Notes: generated by a model from the letters alone, not told the origin. 19,427 bases of DNA from Pseudomonadota bacterium (GCA_021813195.1 JAKALI010000020.1:1-19427); one strand, 5' to 3'. Positions 1-8,717 are shown, counted from the first letter of the stretch. Numbers and translations: made by a program.

Positions 1-37
1 GGACGGCACGGCTCACGTACAGCAGTCGGACCAGCAT
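1..37 (-). CDS. BLUF-domain photoreceptor, N-terminal fragment (runs off window)
   Basis: Twelve codons read MLVRLLYVSRAV on the minus strand and then leave the window. This is the typical opening of BLUF (blue-light sensing using FAD) domains, where the first beta strand has the form xLxxLxYVSRA. The ATG lies 3 bases after the folE stop, so the two genes are tightly packed. Only the first strand is visible, so output domains and the flavin-binding residues further on cannot be judged. The fragment belongs with the folE piece and probably not with the rest of the window. The family call rests on this short motif only. Confidence 0.55.
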   Translation of the reverse strand, partial: MLVRLLYVSRAV

Positions 38-40
38 GGT

Positions 41-238
41 TCAGCCTCTTTTGGGAATGAGGGACAGGAATTCACGGCGCAGGTTGGCGTCCTTCAGGAA
101 CACACCGCGCATCACCGAGTTGATCATGCGGCTGTCCAGGTCCTTGACGCCGCGCCAGCCCATGCAGAAATGGGTGGCTTCCATGACGATGGCCAGCCCG
201 TCGATGTGGTGGTTCAGTTGGGGCAGCCGCTGGGTGGA
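41..238 (-). pseudogene. folE: GTP cyclohydrolase I, C-terminal fragment cut at a junction
   Basis: The minus-strand frame ends in a TGA at 43-41. It encodes about 65 residues that include HHIDGLAIVMEATHFCMGWRG, followed by a typical folE C-terminus ending FLSLIPKRG. The Cys of HFCMGWRG corresponds to the C-terminal zinc-ligand Cys of GTP cyclohydrolase I (Cys181 in the E. coli enzyme), which makes dihydroneopterin triphosphate from GTP for folate synthesis. Reading upstream, the frame meets a stop codon at 239-241, just where the plus strand turns into an RND adaptor tail. The N-terminal two thirds, including the catalytic His and the other zinc ligands, are therefore missing. The break is either a genuine recombination scar or an assembly chimera. 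The downstream BLUF fragment lies in the same orientation, as in an intact foreign gene pair. Confidence 0.75.
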
Positions 239-307
239 TCAGTCTCTTCGGATGACATCGAAATCCTGTCGGGCGTGAAGCCTGGCGACCGCATCGTAAA
301 GCCATGA
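236..307 (+). CDS. RND efflux periplasmic adaptor (membrane-fusion protein), C-terminal fragment
   Basis: The plus-strand frame ending with TGA at 305-307 reads GGSVSSDDIEILSGVKPGD and then RIVKP-stop. The pattern 'xEIlSGLkpGDrvV' is the usual end of the membrane-proximal domain in HlyD/AcrA-type adaptors, which link an inner-membrane RND pump to an outer-membrane channel. The stop overlaps the permease start (ATGA), as expected for an adaptor-permease operon. Everything upstream of about 236 is replaced by folE-like antisense sequence, so most of the protein is absent. The exact 5' limit cannot be set better than about 10 bases, because the folE antisense frame happens to be in phase with this one. 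Confidence 0.65.
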   Translation, partial: GSVSSDDIEILSGVKPGDRIVKP

Positions 308-3300
308 CCTCTAAGCCGCCGTCCCTTGCTCCGGCCGACCTCGGCATCTCCGGCCGGCTGACACAAGCGTTCATCTCGTCGACGCTCACGCCGCTATTCT
401 TACTTGCCGCACTGGCCGTTGGACTGATTGCGCTGTTCGCTCTCCCGCGAGAGGAGGAGCCGCAGATCTCCGTGCCGATGGTCGACATTATGGTCAAAGC
501 CGACGGCCTCAAGGCGGAGGATGCCGTGCGTCTCGTCTCCGAGCCGCTGGAGACGATCATCAAAGCCATCAACGGCGTCGAGCACGTCTATTCGAACACC
601 TTGGACGACAGGGCGCTGGTAACGGCTCGCTTCCAGGTCGGGACGAAGGCCGACGAAGCTATTTTGCGCGTGCACGAAAAAATCCGAGCCAACTTGGATC
701 GGCTGCCGATTGGAATTCCGGAGCCGCTGATCGTCGGCCGCGGCATCGACGATGTCGCCATCCTGACAGTGACGCTGGCACCACGTCCGCAAGCGGCCAA
801 CCGCTATGAAGACAACGCCATCTTTCACCTAGCGGAAAACTTACAAATTGAACTCGCCAAGCTGGACAATGTGGGCCTGAGCTTCATCGTCGGCGGCAGG
901 CCGGATCAAATCCGCGTGGAGCCGGATCCGGAAAAACTGTCTCTTTATGGCGTGACGCTGCAACAGCTCGTCGGAAAAGTTCAGCAGGCGAACCGGTCGT
1001 TTTTGGCTGGGCGCGTACGCGATGAGGGTCGCAGCATCGCGATCTCGGCGGGGCAGACCTTATCTGGCGTTCCCGACATTGGTCTTCTGGTCATTGGAAC
1101 GCGCGACGGCCGGCCCGTCTATGTGCGGGACGTCGCAAACGTGGTGGTTGGGGCCAAGCCTCTTGAGCGCCGCGCCTGGCATTTCCGAAAGACACGAGAT
1201 GGCAAACTCAACCGGGTGCCCGCTGTTACCGTTGCAATCGCAAAGCGCGCGGGTGCGAATGCTGTCGTGATTTCCGAGAGCGTGAAGCACCGGCTTGAGC
1301 AATTGAAAGGCACGCTGCTGCCCCACGATATCGAAGCTGTGGTGACCAGAGATTACGGCGAGACGGCGAAGGAAAAGGCGGACGAGCTCCTCTACCACCT
1401 GGCCTTGGCGACCGTGTCCATCGTCCTCCTCGTTGGATTTGCCATTGGGTGGCGGGAAGCAGGCGTGGTGGCCGTGGTCATTCCCGTCACGATTCTTCTA
1501 ACGCTGTTTGCATCGTGGATGATGGGCTACACCATCAATCGCGTCAGCTTGTTTGCGCTCATCTTCTCCATCGGCATCCTTGTCGATGACGCTATTGTCG
1601 TGATCGAGAATATCGCACGTCACTGGTCAATGAATGACGGCCGCAGCCGCGTCCAGGCGGCGATCGAGGCGGTGGCGGAGGTCGGCAATCCAACGATCGT
1701 CGCCACGCTGACTGTCGTCGCAGCTTTGCTGCCGATGCTGTTCGTCTCCGGACTGATGGGCCCGTACATGAGCCCCATTCCGGCGAACGCGTCCTCGGCC
1801 ATGATCCTGTCGTTCTTTGTGGCCGTGATCGTGACGCCGTGGCTTATGGTACGGTTCGGTGGGGCGTCGCATGCAAATTCCGAATCCCATGAGCATGGCT
1901 CATCGGGGCTCGGATCGCTCTATCGGGCCGTGGCCGGGCCGATCCTGGCCACTAAGACCCGAGCTTGGTTGTTTCTTTTCCTTGTCGGCTTCGCCACGAT
2001 TTTGTCGATGGGACTTGTTGCTGCGAAGCTCGTAACGGTCAAACTGCTGCCCTTCGACAACAAGTCAGAATTGCAAATCATTGTCGATTTGCCGCGCGGA
2101 TCATCGCTCGAAGACACGGACCGCGTTCTCAATGATGCCGCACAGCGCCTTGCGACACTTGCGGAGCTGTCTTCGATCCAAGCCTACGCTGGAACAGCGG
2201 CCCCATTCAATTTCAATGGGTTGGTGCGCCACTACTATTTGCGCAGTGAGCCCGAACAAGGTGATCTCCAACTCAATCTGACACCCAAAGGCGAGCGCAC
2301 GCGCACGAGTCATGACATCGCAATTGATGTTCGGCAGCGCTTGAGTGGGCTCGTGCTACCAGAAAAGAGCTCAATTAAGGTCGTTGAAGTCCCGCCGGGC
2401 CCACCCGTTATCGCAACGCTTTTGGCAGAGGTGTATGGGCCTGATGCCGACACTCGGCGCGCTGTTGCCAGCGAACTGCGCCAAATTTTTCGCTCGGTGC
2501 CCTTCGTCGTCGATACCGACGACAGCTTCGGTGTGCAAGGCATTCGCCAGCGTTTGGTTCTCCAGCAGGACCAACTCGAGTTCTATAAGGTGGATGAGCG
2601 CGACGTGTATGACACCGTACAGGCTTACCTCGGCGGCGTCCCCGTTGGCTATTCGCATCGGGGTGGAGGACGGCACCCTGTCGAAATCGCGGTGCAACTT
2701 CCCAAGACCGGTCTGACGCTGAACGAGCGCGCGCTATCCACACCGGTTCCGGCCAATGCTCTTCCCGGCGAACGTTCCATCGTCGAATTGGGCGATGTCG
2801 TTCGTGTGGAAGAAGGCAAGGCGTCCTATCCCATCTTCCGGCACAATGGTCATCCAGCCGAGATGGTCATGGCTGAATTGGCAGGTGAATACGAGGCGCC
2901 AATCTACGGGATGCTCGCCGTCAACGAGAAGATCCAAAACCATGACTGGGGTGCGCTCGGTGCGCCCATCATCGGCTTCCATGGACAGCCGCAAGACACG
3001 GCAAGACCCTACATCCTCTGGGACGGCGAGTGGGAGGTGACGTACGTGACCTTCCGTGACATGGGAGCGGCTTTTGTGGTGGCGCTGCTCGGTATCTATA
3101 TTCTTGTGGTCGCGCAATTTGGATCGCTGAAACTGCCGCTGGTGATCCTAACGCCCGTCCCGCTTACGCTCATCGGAATCATGATCGGGCATTGGATTTT
3201 CGGTGCACCATTTAGTGCGACGTCGATGATCGGCTTCATCGCGCTGGCGGGCATCATTGTGCGCAATTCAATCTTGCTCGTCGACTTCATCCGGCATGCG

Positions 3301-3549
3301 CCGGACAAGGATCGGCCGCTGCGTGAGATCCTGGTCGAAGCCGGTGCAGTCCGGTTCAAGCCCATTCTGCTCACAGCGCTGGCTGCCATGATTGGAGCGG
3401 CTGTGATACTGTTTGATCCAATCTTTCAGGGGTTGGCAATTTCACTGCTGTTTGGGCTCATATCATCGACGCTGCTGACCGTGCTCGTCATCCCCGCCAT
3501 TTACATCGTACTGCGAGACCGCGACACGTCTCCTCAGGTTACAGCTTAG
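304..3549 (+). CDS. Efflux RND transporter, inner-membrane permease
   Basis: This 1081-residue protein has the usual length of an RND pump. It acts in the inner membrane as a proton-driven trimer that passes substrates to an adaptor and outer-membrane channel. TM1 is near residues 30-48 and is followed by the PREEEPQISVP segment typical of the family. TM4 carries VDDAIVVIEN with the proton-relay pair D428-D429, equivalent to AcrB D407-D408, which points to a drug or hydrophobe pump and not a CzcA-type metal pump. In TM10 the AcrB Lys940 position is occupied by R987 (IIVRNSILLVDF), a variation I recall from this subclade. Two periplasmic-loop/transmembrane halves are present. The ATG overlaps the adaptor stop (ATGA), implying translational coupling. 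The substrate cannot be told from sequence. Confidence 0.93.
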   Translation: MTSKPPSLAPADLGISGRLTQAFISSTLTPLFLLAALAVGLIALFALPREEEPQISVPMVDIMVKADGLKAEDAVRLVSEPLETIIKAINGVEHVYSNTLDDRALVTARFQVGTKADEAILRVHEKIRANLDRLPIGIPEPLIVGRGIDDVAILTVTLAPRPQAANRYEDNAIFHLAENLQIELAKLDNVGLSFIVGGRPDQIRVEPDPEKLSLYGVTLQQLVGKVQQANRSFLAGRVRDEGRSIAISAGQTLSGVPDIGLLVIGTRDGRPVYVRDVANVVVGAKPLERRAWHFRKTRDGKLNRVPAVTVAIAKRAGANAVVISESVKHRLEQLKGTLLPHDIEAVVTRDYGETAKEKADELLYHLALATVSIVLLVGFAIGWREAGVVAVVIPVTILLTLFASWMMGYTINRVSLFALIFSIGILVDDAIVVIENIARHWSMNDGRSRVQAAIEAVAEVGNPTIVATLTVVAALLPMLFVSGLMGPYMSPIPANASSAMILSFFVAVIVTPWLMVRFGGASHANSESHEHGSSGLGSLYRAVAGPILATKTRAWLFLFLVGFATILSMGLVAAKLVTVKLLPFDNKSELQIIVDLPRGSSLEDTDRVLNDAAQRLATLAELSSIQAYAGTAAPFNFNGLVRHYYLRSEPEQGDLQLNLTPKGERTRTSHDIAIDVRQRLSGLVLPEKSSIKVVEVPPGPPVIATLLAEVYGPDADTRRAVASELRQIFRSVPFVVDTDDSFGVQGIRQRLVLQQDQLEFYKVDERDVYDTVQAYLGGVPVGYSHRGGGRHPVEIAVQLPKTGLTLNERALSTPVPANALPGERSIVELGDVVRVEEGKASYPIFRHNGHPAEMVMAELAGEYEAPIYGMLAVNEKIQNHDWGALGAPIIGFHGQPQDTARPYILWDGEWEVTYVTFRDMGAAFVVALLGIYILVVAQFGSLKLPLVILTPVPLTLIGIMIGHWIFGAPFSATSMIGFIALAGIIVRNSILLVDFIRHAPDKDRPLREILVEAGAVRFKPILLTALAAMIGAAVILFDPIFQGLAISLLFGLISSTLLTVLVIPAIYIVLRDRDTSPQVTA

Positions 3550-4022
3550 CGTGAGAACCCGATCTCGAGCGGGAGCTTCCGATCTGATGTCGAAGGAAAC
3601 CCGCAAAGAGGTATGAGAAGTGCGACGTGACGATCTGAGTGGGCAGCGGCATCCACTTGTAAAAACGCTGCAAGCCCGGCGAAGGCGTGAGCGTCCCGCA
3701 TTGAGGACGCGAAGTCGAATGGTGCGCATCGACCTGGTCGGTTGATCGCAGGAGATCACGAAGCATGCCATCCCAGTCGCGGTTAAGTGGGTCGCCGCAT
3801 AACAAGAGCGATGCGGGAAGTGCGAGGCAGTCTTGCCCAGGCTTGAGGGTTATAGAGCTAGCTTGGCGGAACATTTGTGGGGGCGTCTCGGAACAGCCTA
3901 GCGTTCATCCAAAAATTGGAACGGTCGCGCCGGCCCGTTTTGAAATAGGGCGCAAATTCGCTCTATTAAAATTATAACATGCACACGGCGCCAGCGTTTT
4001 GAGATTAGGGCGCTCAAGCGCC
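3550..4022. other. Gene-free stretch between convergent units
   Basis: These 473 bases separate the RND permease from the convergent DUF6671 gene. A minus-strand open frame of 111 codons spans 3539-3874, but it has no Shine-Dalgarno sequence, overlaps the permease end and shows no family signature, so I do not call it. The right part (about 3936-4022) is AT-richer in places and holds two related hairpin-forming repeats, listed separately. I see no U-tract terminator on either strand and no promoter I can defend. Confidence 0.6.
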
Positions 4023-4023
4023 T
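3936..4023. repeat. Imperfect direct repeat pair, each able to form a hairpin
   Basis: Copy 1 (3936-3964) and copy 2 (3995-4023) both begin CGTTTTGA and contain TAGGGCGC, and both end in a short inverted repeat. In copy 1, AGGGCG pairs with CGCTCT with one G-U. In copy 2, GGCGCT at 4009-4014 pairs perfectly with AGCGCC at 4017-4022. The copies are offset by 59 bases. Copy 2 directly abuts the stop codon of the DUF6671 gene, so it may help terminate that operon, but no U-run follows on the minus strand. A duplication remnant is the alternative. Confidence 0.4.
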
Positions 4024-4892
4024 CACGGGTTGCAAATTTCACAATATCGGGGGTCGGCGACTGCAGGTGCCGTTCGAAGGGGTTCAGTCTCGCTGTAGGT
4101 GCACGCAAGACAACAAATCCGCCGCGCACGCCGCAAAGCAACCGGCTCACCGCACCAGCTGCAGGGGACGCCGTATTCGTACGACGTTTCTCCGAAGCCC
4201 GGCGTGCGGCATTGGGGGCACAATCGTGCCAGTCGCCGCGCAAGGCGCGTGCCGAGCGCTCGTATCACGGCCATGCGCGTCGGGTTCATGTGCGCGCGCA
4301 TGTCGGTGCAAATGCGCACCTTGCCACCGGAGGAGCCTGATGGTCCGGAACGTAGGATGTGGTCAAGATCGGCACGCCGACGGAGGCCTTTGGCCAGGGG
4401 CACGACGCCATCATCGCGGATCTGCGACACGATGAGGGCGTGGGCCGGAAAACCGACCCTTGCGCAGAAGTCCTCTAAGTCCGAAGCTTCGGGATCCCAG
4501 ACGCCAAGGTCGATGTGCGAAAAATTTGTTCGCGTGACCGTGATCTGCTCGACGATGATCGAATCGCGCTCCCGATCGTGCAACGCGAGGATTTCGTGAT
4601 CGACGGCAACGAACGGAACAGCGGGATGCGGACCGAAACTTCCCTCGCTGCCAAGGCCAAATCGCTCCCCGGTGCAGGAGGCGGCGAGCCTGGACTTCGT
4701 GATCGCCACGTCCCGCGCGCTTCCCGGACGGCTTATCTCACCCGTGAACGTGCCGAGTTCGTCCGTATCGAGCCCCTCCGTCGCAAACACACGCATGCCA
4801 AGGTGGCGTTGAAAAGGTGGACCAAGCGCCCGTTCTTTTCCGTGCTGGGTGGCCACAACGACCCGCTGATCACGATAGGGATGATCCGCCAT
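4023..4892 (-). CDS. DUF6671-family protein with C-terminal zinc ribbon
   Basis: The protein has 289 residues and no assigned biochemical function. I recognise the DUF6671 pattern: ATQHGKE near residues 14-20, LDTDELGTFTGEI near 41-53, and GSEGSFGPHP near 81-90, all unusually conserved-looking polar motifs that could form an active site. The C-terminus has four CxxC pairs: C225-C228, C244-C247, C261-C264 (with an extra C260) and C284-C287. This is enough for two zinc sites of rubredoxin or zinc-ribbon type. No signal peptide or membrane segment is seen, so it is probably cytoplasmic. It is the last gene of the dab operon, 14 bases after the small gene upstream. No strong ribosome-binding site precedes this ATG, so the start is less certain than the family. 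Confidence 0.8.
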   Translation of the reverse strand: MADHPYRDQRVVVATQHGKERALGPPFQRHLGMRVFATEGLDTDELGTFTGEISRPGSARDVAITKSRLAASCTGERFGLGSEGSFGPHPAVPFVAVDHEILALHDRERDSIIVEQITVTRTNFSHIDLGVWDPEASDLEDFCARVGFPAHALIVSQIRDDGVVPLAKGLRRRADLDHILRSGPSGSSGGKVRICTDMRAHMNPTRMAVIRALGTRLARRLARLCPQCRTPGFGETSYEYGVPCSWCGEPVALRRARRICCLACTYSETEPLRTAPAVADPRYCEICNP

Positions 4893-4906
4893 CCAAGGGG
4901 TGCTCG

Positions 4907-5230
4907 CTAATTTCTCATCGTGCCATCAAGATCTCGCCGCTCGATGTCGGGCTCCACATCCACCTGAACGCCGTCATGCTCTGTCAACAGCCGTGCCACC
5001 ACGCGCGCAATGTCGCCATCGATTTCGGCTTCAATCCAAATCCAGCGCGGCGCCGCCGAAAGATGATCGATCACGCGTTCGCAGGATAGACGAGCGCGGG
5101 GATCAACCTGATGGACAGCTACGGATCGGCAACCGAAATTATAGAGCACCAAGAGCACTTCCGTGAGACGGTTTGGCGGAGCCGTAATCCAGATACTCGA
5201 TGCCCCGGAACCCACACCTCGCCGAGGCAT
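4907..5230 (-). CDS. Small protein of unknown function coupled to cysD
   Basis: I do not recognise this 107-residue protein. Its ATG shares one base with the cysD stop (TAATG), the classic arrangement for translational re-initiation, and the next gene starts 14 bases downstream; this is the main evidence that it is real. By eye the chain alternates as strand (SIWITAP), helix (NRLTEVLLVLYNFG), strand (RSVAVHQVD), a helix and loop with basic residues, strand (WIWIEAEID), helix (IARVVARLL), strand (VQVDVEP). That is compatible with a beta-alpha-beta-beta-alpha-beta ferredoxin-like fold such as ACT, PII-like or CutA domains. If so, it could be a small ligand sensor for its neighbours. This fold reading is an inference, and no nucleotide-binding loop of true PII proteins is evident. 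Confidence 0.72.
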   Translation of the reverse strand: MPRRGVGSGASSIWITAPPNRLTEVLLVLYNFGCRSVAVHQVDPRARLSCERVIDHLSAAPRWIWIEAEIDGDIARVVARLLTEHDGVQVDVEPDIERRDLDGTMRN

Positions 5231-6147
5231 TAGAAGTATCCCTCGTGTTTCTTCTTTTCCATGGCGCCGGCTTCGTCATGATCAATCATGCGACCCGAGC
5301 GCTCAGACCTCCGCGCCTTGAGAAGTTCGTTGACGAGCGAAGGCAGATCGGTCGCATCCGATTCCTCCGCTGCCGTGTTCGGCCAGCAGCCCAAGGTCCG
5401 AAAGCGCACCCGGCGCGGCGGAATGACCTCTCCGGAGCGTAATTTGAACTCCTCGCTCTGTGGCACCAAGAGAAGACCATCGCGGTCGACCGTCGGTCGC
5501 TCCGCAGCGAAATAGAGCGGTACAACTTCAAGACGTTCACGCAAAATGTAGCGCCACACGTCGCGTTCGGTCCAATTCGACAGCGGGAACACGCGGGCCG
5601 TTTGTCCGTTGGCGAGTCGGCCGTTGAGCAGCCGCCACATCTCGGGGCGTTGGTTGCGCGGGTCCCAGCGATGGTGTGCGCAGCGAAACGAGAAGACGCG
5701 CTCTTTTGCCCGGCTCGCCTCTTCGTCGCGGCGGGCGCCACCGAATGCCGCGTCGAATTTATACTTGTCGAGGGCTTGCCGCAGCGCTTGCGTTTTCATC
5801 ACCTGCGTATAGACGGACGGCGTGTAATCAAAGGGATTTACGCCGCTGGCCAATCCTTCTTCATTGACGTAGACGATAAGATCAATATCCGTCTCTGCCT
5901 GAAGTTTCGCCCGGAATTCGTACATTTCACGAAATTCCCACGTGGTGTCCACGTGGAGGAGCGGGAAGGGCAAACGCTGAGGCCAAAACGCCTTGCGCGC
6001 GAGATGCAGCAGGACAGTCGAGTCCTTGCCCATCGAATAGAGGAGAACGAGATTGCGGAATTGAGCCGCCGCTTCACGGATGATGTGGATGGCTTCCCAC
6101 TCCAAGTGATCAAGGAGGGACGCATTTCGCGCAGCAGTTGCGAGCAT
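5230..6147 (-). CDS. cysD: Sulfate adenylyltransferase subunit 2 (CysD)
   Basis: CysD is the catalytic PP-loop subunit of ATP sulfurylase, making APS from ATP and sulfate in the cytoplasm. Normally the GTPase CysN drives the reaction. The 305-residue protein matches the family end to end: PP-loop SMGKDS at residues 38-43 (SIGKDS in E. coli), [55 protein letters not shown], and the terminal GYF. Nothing is truncated. A GAGG ribosome-binding site precedes the ATG. It sits 113 bases after dabA on the same strand. No cysN, cysC, cysH or other sulfur gene lies in the window; the coupled downstream gene is an unknown small protein. The enzyme call is firm; its role inside a carbon-uptake operon is open. 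Confidence 0.95.
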   Translation of the reverse strand: MLATAARNASLLDHLEWEAIHIIREAAAQFRNLVLLYSMGKDSTVLLHLARKAFWPQRLPFPLLHVDTTWEFREMYEFRAKLQAETDIDLIVYVNEEGLASGVNPFDYTPSVYTQVMKTQALRQALDKYKFDAAFGGARRDEEASRAKERVFSFRCAHHRWDPRNQRPEMWRLLNGRLANGQTARVFPLSNWTERDVWRYILRERLEVVPLYFAAERPTVDRDGLLLVPQSEEFKLRSGEVIPPRRVRFRTLGCWPNTAAEESDATDLPSLVNELLKARRSERSGRMIDHDEAGAMEKKKHEGYF

Positions 6148-6181
6148 GATATCCTCACAGCGCTAAAGCGATCGACGATCC

Positions 6182-6201
6182 GGGCGGCGGGCTCGCCGCC
6201 C
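6182..6201 (-). promoter_or_regulatory. GC-rich hairpin between dabA and cysD
   Basis: A perfect 8-bp stem, GGGCGGCG paired with CGCCGCCC around a 4-base loop, lies in the 113-base dabA-cysD gap. No U-run follows, so it is unlikely to be a complete terminator. An intercistronic hairpin of this type could stabilise or process the mRNA, giving DabAB and the downstream proteins different levels. No promoter is obvious between it and cysD. Confidence 0.5.
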
Positions 6202-6260
6202 AGATGCCATCTGAACCATAGGAACAAAGACGCTCAGCTATCGCAATTTCCTCGAGCCTC

Positions 6261-8684
6261 TCAACCCGCAACGCGAAGGCGTTGGGGTACGGTGGCTTGA
6301 AGACCGAGTTCCTCCCACTGCAGGTTGCCGGCGTAGCGCCACGCCAGTTGTCCATCAGCGTTCATCGCGAACAAATAGAGCCAGCGGTTGTCGAACAGGG
6401 CGCGGACGCCGTCGTGGCGCTCCAAGATCTCGGACATCGCCTCGCGTGGAGCTTCGATACACACCGACAGTCTCAGCGGATCGTGCATCAAGCGTTCTCC
6501 GTCATGGACCGACTGCCACGGCAAACCGGTCCGCAGCACACCACCGTTGCCTTCCAGCACGCCGATGCCGCCGACGACGTTGTGGAGCAGCTTGTTGCCA
6601 CCGCCGAAAGTTTGCGGGGACACGGACGAGCCGTAGTACTGCAGACTGATCCAGCTTGCGACGACCACAGGAGCCGTCAGGATGAGCTCGAGCACCCCGA
6701 AGTTTTTGTCCTGCATCCAATCGTAGTCGTGCAGGAAGGCACGGCCTTCGAGTTTGCGCCCAAGTGTGCGCGACCGCGGCGCGGCGATGAAGACCTTACA
6801 CCCGGCAAGTCCCCACTCGGGGCGCACCTCGGACCAGTCCCGGCTCCGTTTGAAGACATGGTTTTCACGCTTCGCACGGGGCAACGTCACCAGTCTTTCT
6901 GTGCGCGCGAGTGTTCCGGCGGCGGCCAACCACCGTTTGACTTTGGCGAGATGCTTTGCCTGGTTGCTGTTGGAGCAATCGCGATCATAGAGCGTGACCT
7001 CGTCGGTGGTCGTGTCGTGCAGTGCGCCGATGAACAGCGTATCTGACGGGACCGAGATGCCGCGCGCGATGAGCCCCGCGCGCACGTCCTTATCGTTCAG
7101 CAGCGCGGCCAGAAGCCGTGCGTTGACCTCACCCGAATAGCCGCCGCAGGCGCCGCAATGCAATGCGCTTGCGTGCGGGTTGTTGGTGACGTTTGCGCCA
7201 TGCCCGGCGAACAGGACGATCGGGGCGAAGCCGTCGGTCAGCGACATGGCTCTCAGCACGGTTTCAGCGGCAGTGATGCGTGCGTCAAGGTCGAGTTCGG
7301 GCACGAGCCGCGGCGCAGGATCGTTCGGCGCCCCATGGGATTTTAGCCCCAAAGCATCACGTACGAGCTTGGCCGCATAAACGGGTCCCGTTGCCTCGAC
7401 GAAGGCGAAGGACGAGACGGCCGCGAGCTTGAAGCGCCCCCAAGCGCGCGTGGCGCGAGCCTTGATGCGTTCTGACCGATCTGCTGACGCATCGTCATGC
7501 CCCCCGGCACAGCTCGAAACTTGCGGGTTGAGGAGCACGGGGAGGCGCAGTTCATTGACGTCAGAGGCAAGGCGGCGATGAGCCGCAAACACACCAAAGA
7601 ACCCGGCAAAGCCGATCGTCTGGATGTTCACATCGAGCGATTCAAGAGCGCGACGGAAAACTTCCGAACGAACGTCGATGCAGAACACGGCCTGCAGTTC
7701 CGGCCGCGCCGTGGACACGGATGCAGCCGGTGCACTCATCAGGTCCATGAGGCCGCGCTGAGCGGCGCGTTCGCTGGCCTCCTGCAGGATGGCATCGACG
7801 ATTTGGGTTCGCGTTGGGGTGACGGGCATGGCATGAGCCCGGCGAACCTCAGCCCACTTAGTGGTAATGGCAGCGCCGTAGCGTGCCATCAAAGCCTCTT
7901 CCCACAGCAGCCGGATGGCCAGCAGCTCCAGTGCGGTCGAATCCGTTTCACCGGCGAGTTCAGCTCGCCACAGCCGGTAGCGGCCCACTTGTGACCAGCC
8001 GCCGAGCGACATGAGCAGAGCGTGGAAATAGGTCGCAAGAGAGGCCTCCTCCATGTCGAGTGTGCTGACGGCGCGCGCGAGAATTCCAGCGGCACTTTCG
8101 GGAGCGTCAGCGATAAAGCTGCCGAAACCGTCCAGGCCAATAATCTCAGGAGTCAAATCCTGGGTTGCAAAGACCCGCCACGAGGCGAGTGCGGATTTCG
8201 CTCGGGGTGCACCCCACAGCGCCTGACCTTCGTCGAAGTAAGCGGCGGCCCAGGCGCCGAAGCGTTCGGCGATGAAATCCGGCCAATCAACGCCGCTGAC
8301 TTCGGCAGCAAGCTCTGCGACGGTCGGCAAGGCCTTGGGCGGATGGACTGTTTCGTTGGCAGCAGCTTTGATCGCCGCAACGTCGAGGGGTTCTAAGACC
8401 GATGTCTGGGACTGCAGCGCCCCAGCCAGATCTTCATCCGTAATCAGACCTGCAGCGATCCGGTCCCGGTAGTATGAGCGCGGCATGGTGACGGGCGCGC
8501 CGGCGACACGGGACAACAGCGCCGCGACATGGGCAAGATTTTCACCGGTCTGACCGAGATAGGGATTGACGGCAACGTTAGAGGCCAACGGCCAAACGGG
8601 CGGGATCGCGCGTACAGCGGACTCGGCGGCAGACAACAGTTGCCCATTCTGCGGCGCTTTCACAATGCTCGTGGTTGGGCACAT
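6261..8684 (-). CDS. dabA: DabA, carbonic-anhydrase-like subunit of the DAB inorganic-carbon uptake system (DUF2309)
   Basis: DabA is a large cytoplasmic subunit with a beta-carbonic-anhydrase-like zinc site. With membrane partner DabB it turns CO2 into bicarbonate vectorially, using the ion gradient. This 807-residue protein has the usual family length. The four ligand positions known from the Halothiobacillus protein (Cys, Asp, His, Cys) are all visible: C335 and D337 in FCIDVRSE, H495 in FAGHGANV, and C510 in LHCGACGG. The 15-residue His-to-Cys spacing matches my recollection of the family. A strong AAGGAG site at 8697-8692 fixes the start. It follows dabB by 33 bases. There are no carboxysome or RuBisCO genes in the window, so the link to autotrophy is indirect; heterotrophs also use DAB to supply bicarbonate for carboxylases. 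Confidence 0.95.
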   Translation of the reverse strand: MCPTTSIVKAPQNGQLLSAAESAVRAIPPVWPLASNVAVNPYLGQTGENLAHVAALLSRVAGAPVTMPRSYYRDRIAAGLITDEDLAGALQSQTSVLEPLDVAAIKAAANETVHPPKALPTVAELAAEVSGVDWPDFIAERFGAWAAAYFDEGQALWGAPRAKSALASWRVFATQDLTPEIIGLDGFGSFIADAPESAAGILARAVSTLDMEEASLATYFHALLMSLGGWSQVGRYRLWRAELAGETDSTALELLAIRLLWEEALMARYGAAITTKWAEVRRAHAMPVTPTRTQIVDAILQEASERAAQRGLMDLMSAPAASVSTARPELQAVFCIDVRSEVFRRALESLDVNIQTIGFAGFFGVFAAHRRLASDVNELRLPVLLNPQVSSCAGGHDDASADRSERIKARATRAWGRFKLAAVSSFAFVEATGPVYAAKLVRDALGLKSHGAPNDPAPRLVPELDLDARITAAETVLRAMSLTDGFAPIVLFAGHGANVTNNPHASALHCGACGGYSGEVNARLLAALLNDKDVRAGLIARGISVPSDTLFIGALHDTTTDEVTLYDRDCSNSNQAKHLAKVKRWLAAAGTLARTERLVTLPRAKRENHVFKRSRDWSEVRPEWGLAGCKVFIAAPRSRTLGRKLEGRAFLHDYDWMQDKNFGVLELILTAPVVVASWISLQYYGSSVSPQTFGGGNKLLHNVVGGIGVLEGNGGVLRTGLPWQSVHDGERLMHDPLRLSVCIEAPREAMSEILERHDGVRALFDNRWLYLFAMNADGQLAWRYAGNLQWEELGLQATVPQRLRVAG

Positions 8685-8717
8685 AGGGTTTCTCCTTTTT
8701 TGTCGTGAGGTTCAGGT

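Noticed and set aside
3539..3874. A 111-codon minus-strand open frame downstream of the RND permease.
   Set aside because: No ribosome-binding site, overlap with the permease end, and no recognisable motif; composition looks like a chance frame in GC-rich DNA.
5602..6300. A long 232-codon plus-strand frame antisense to cysD.
   Set aside because: The complementary strand encodes an unmistakable CysD; the long frame is a codon-bias shadow. The same applies to the other long antisense frames over dabA, dabB, imelysin and the receptor.
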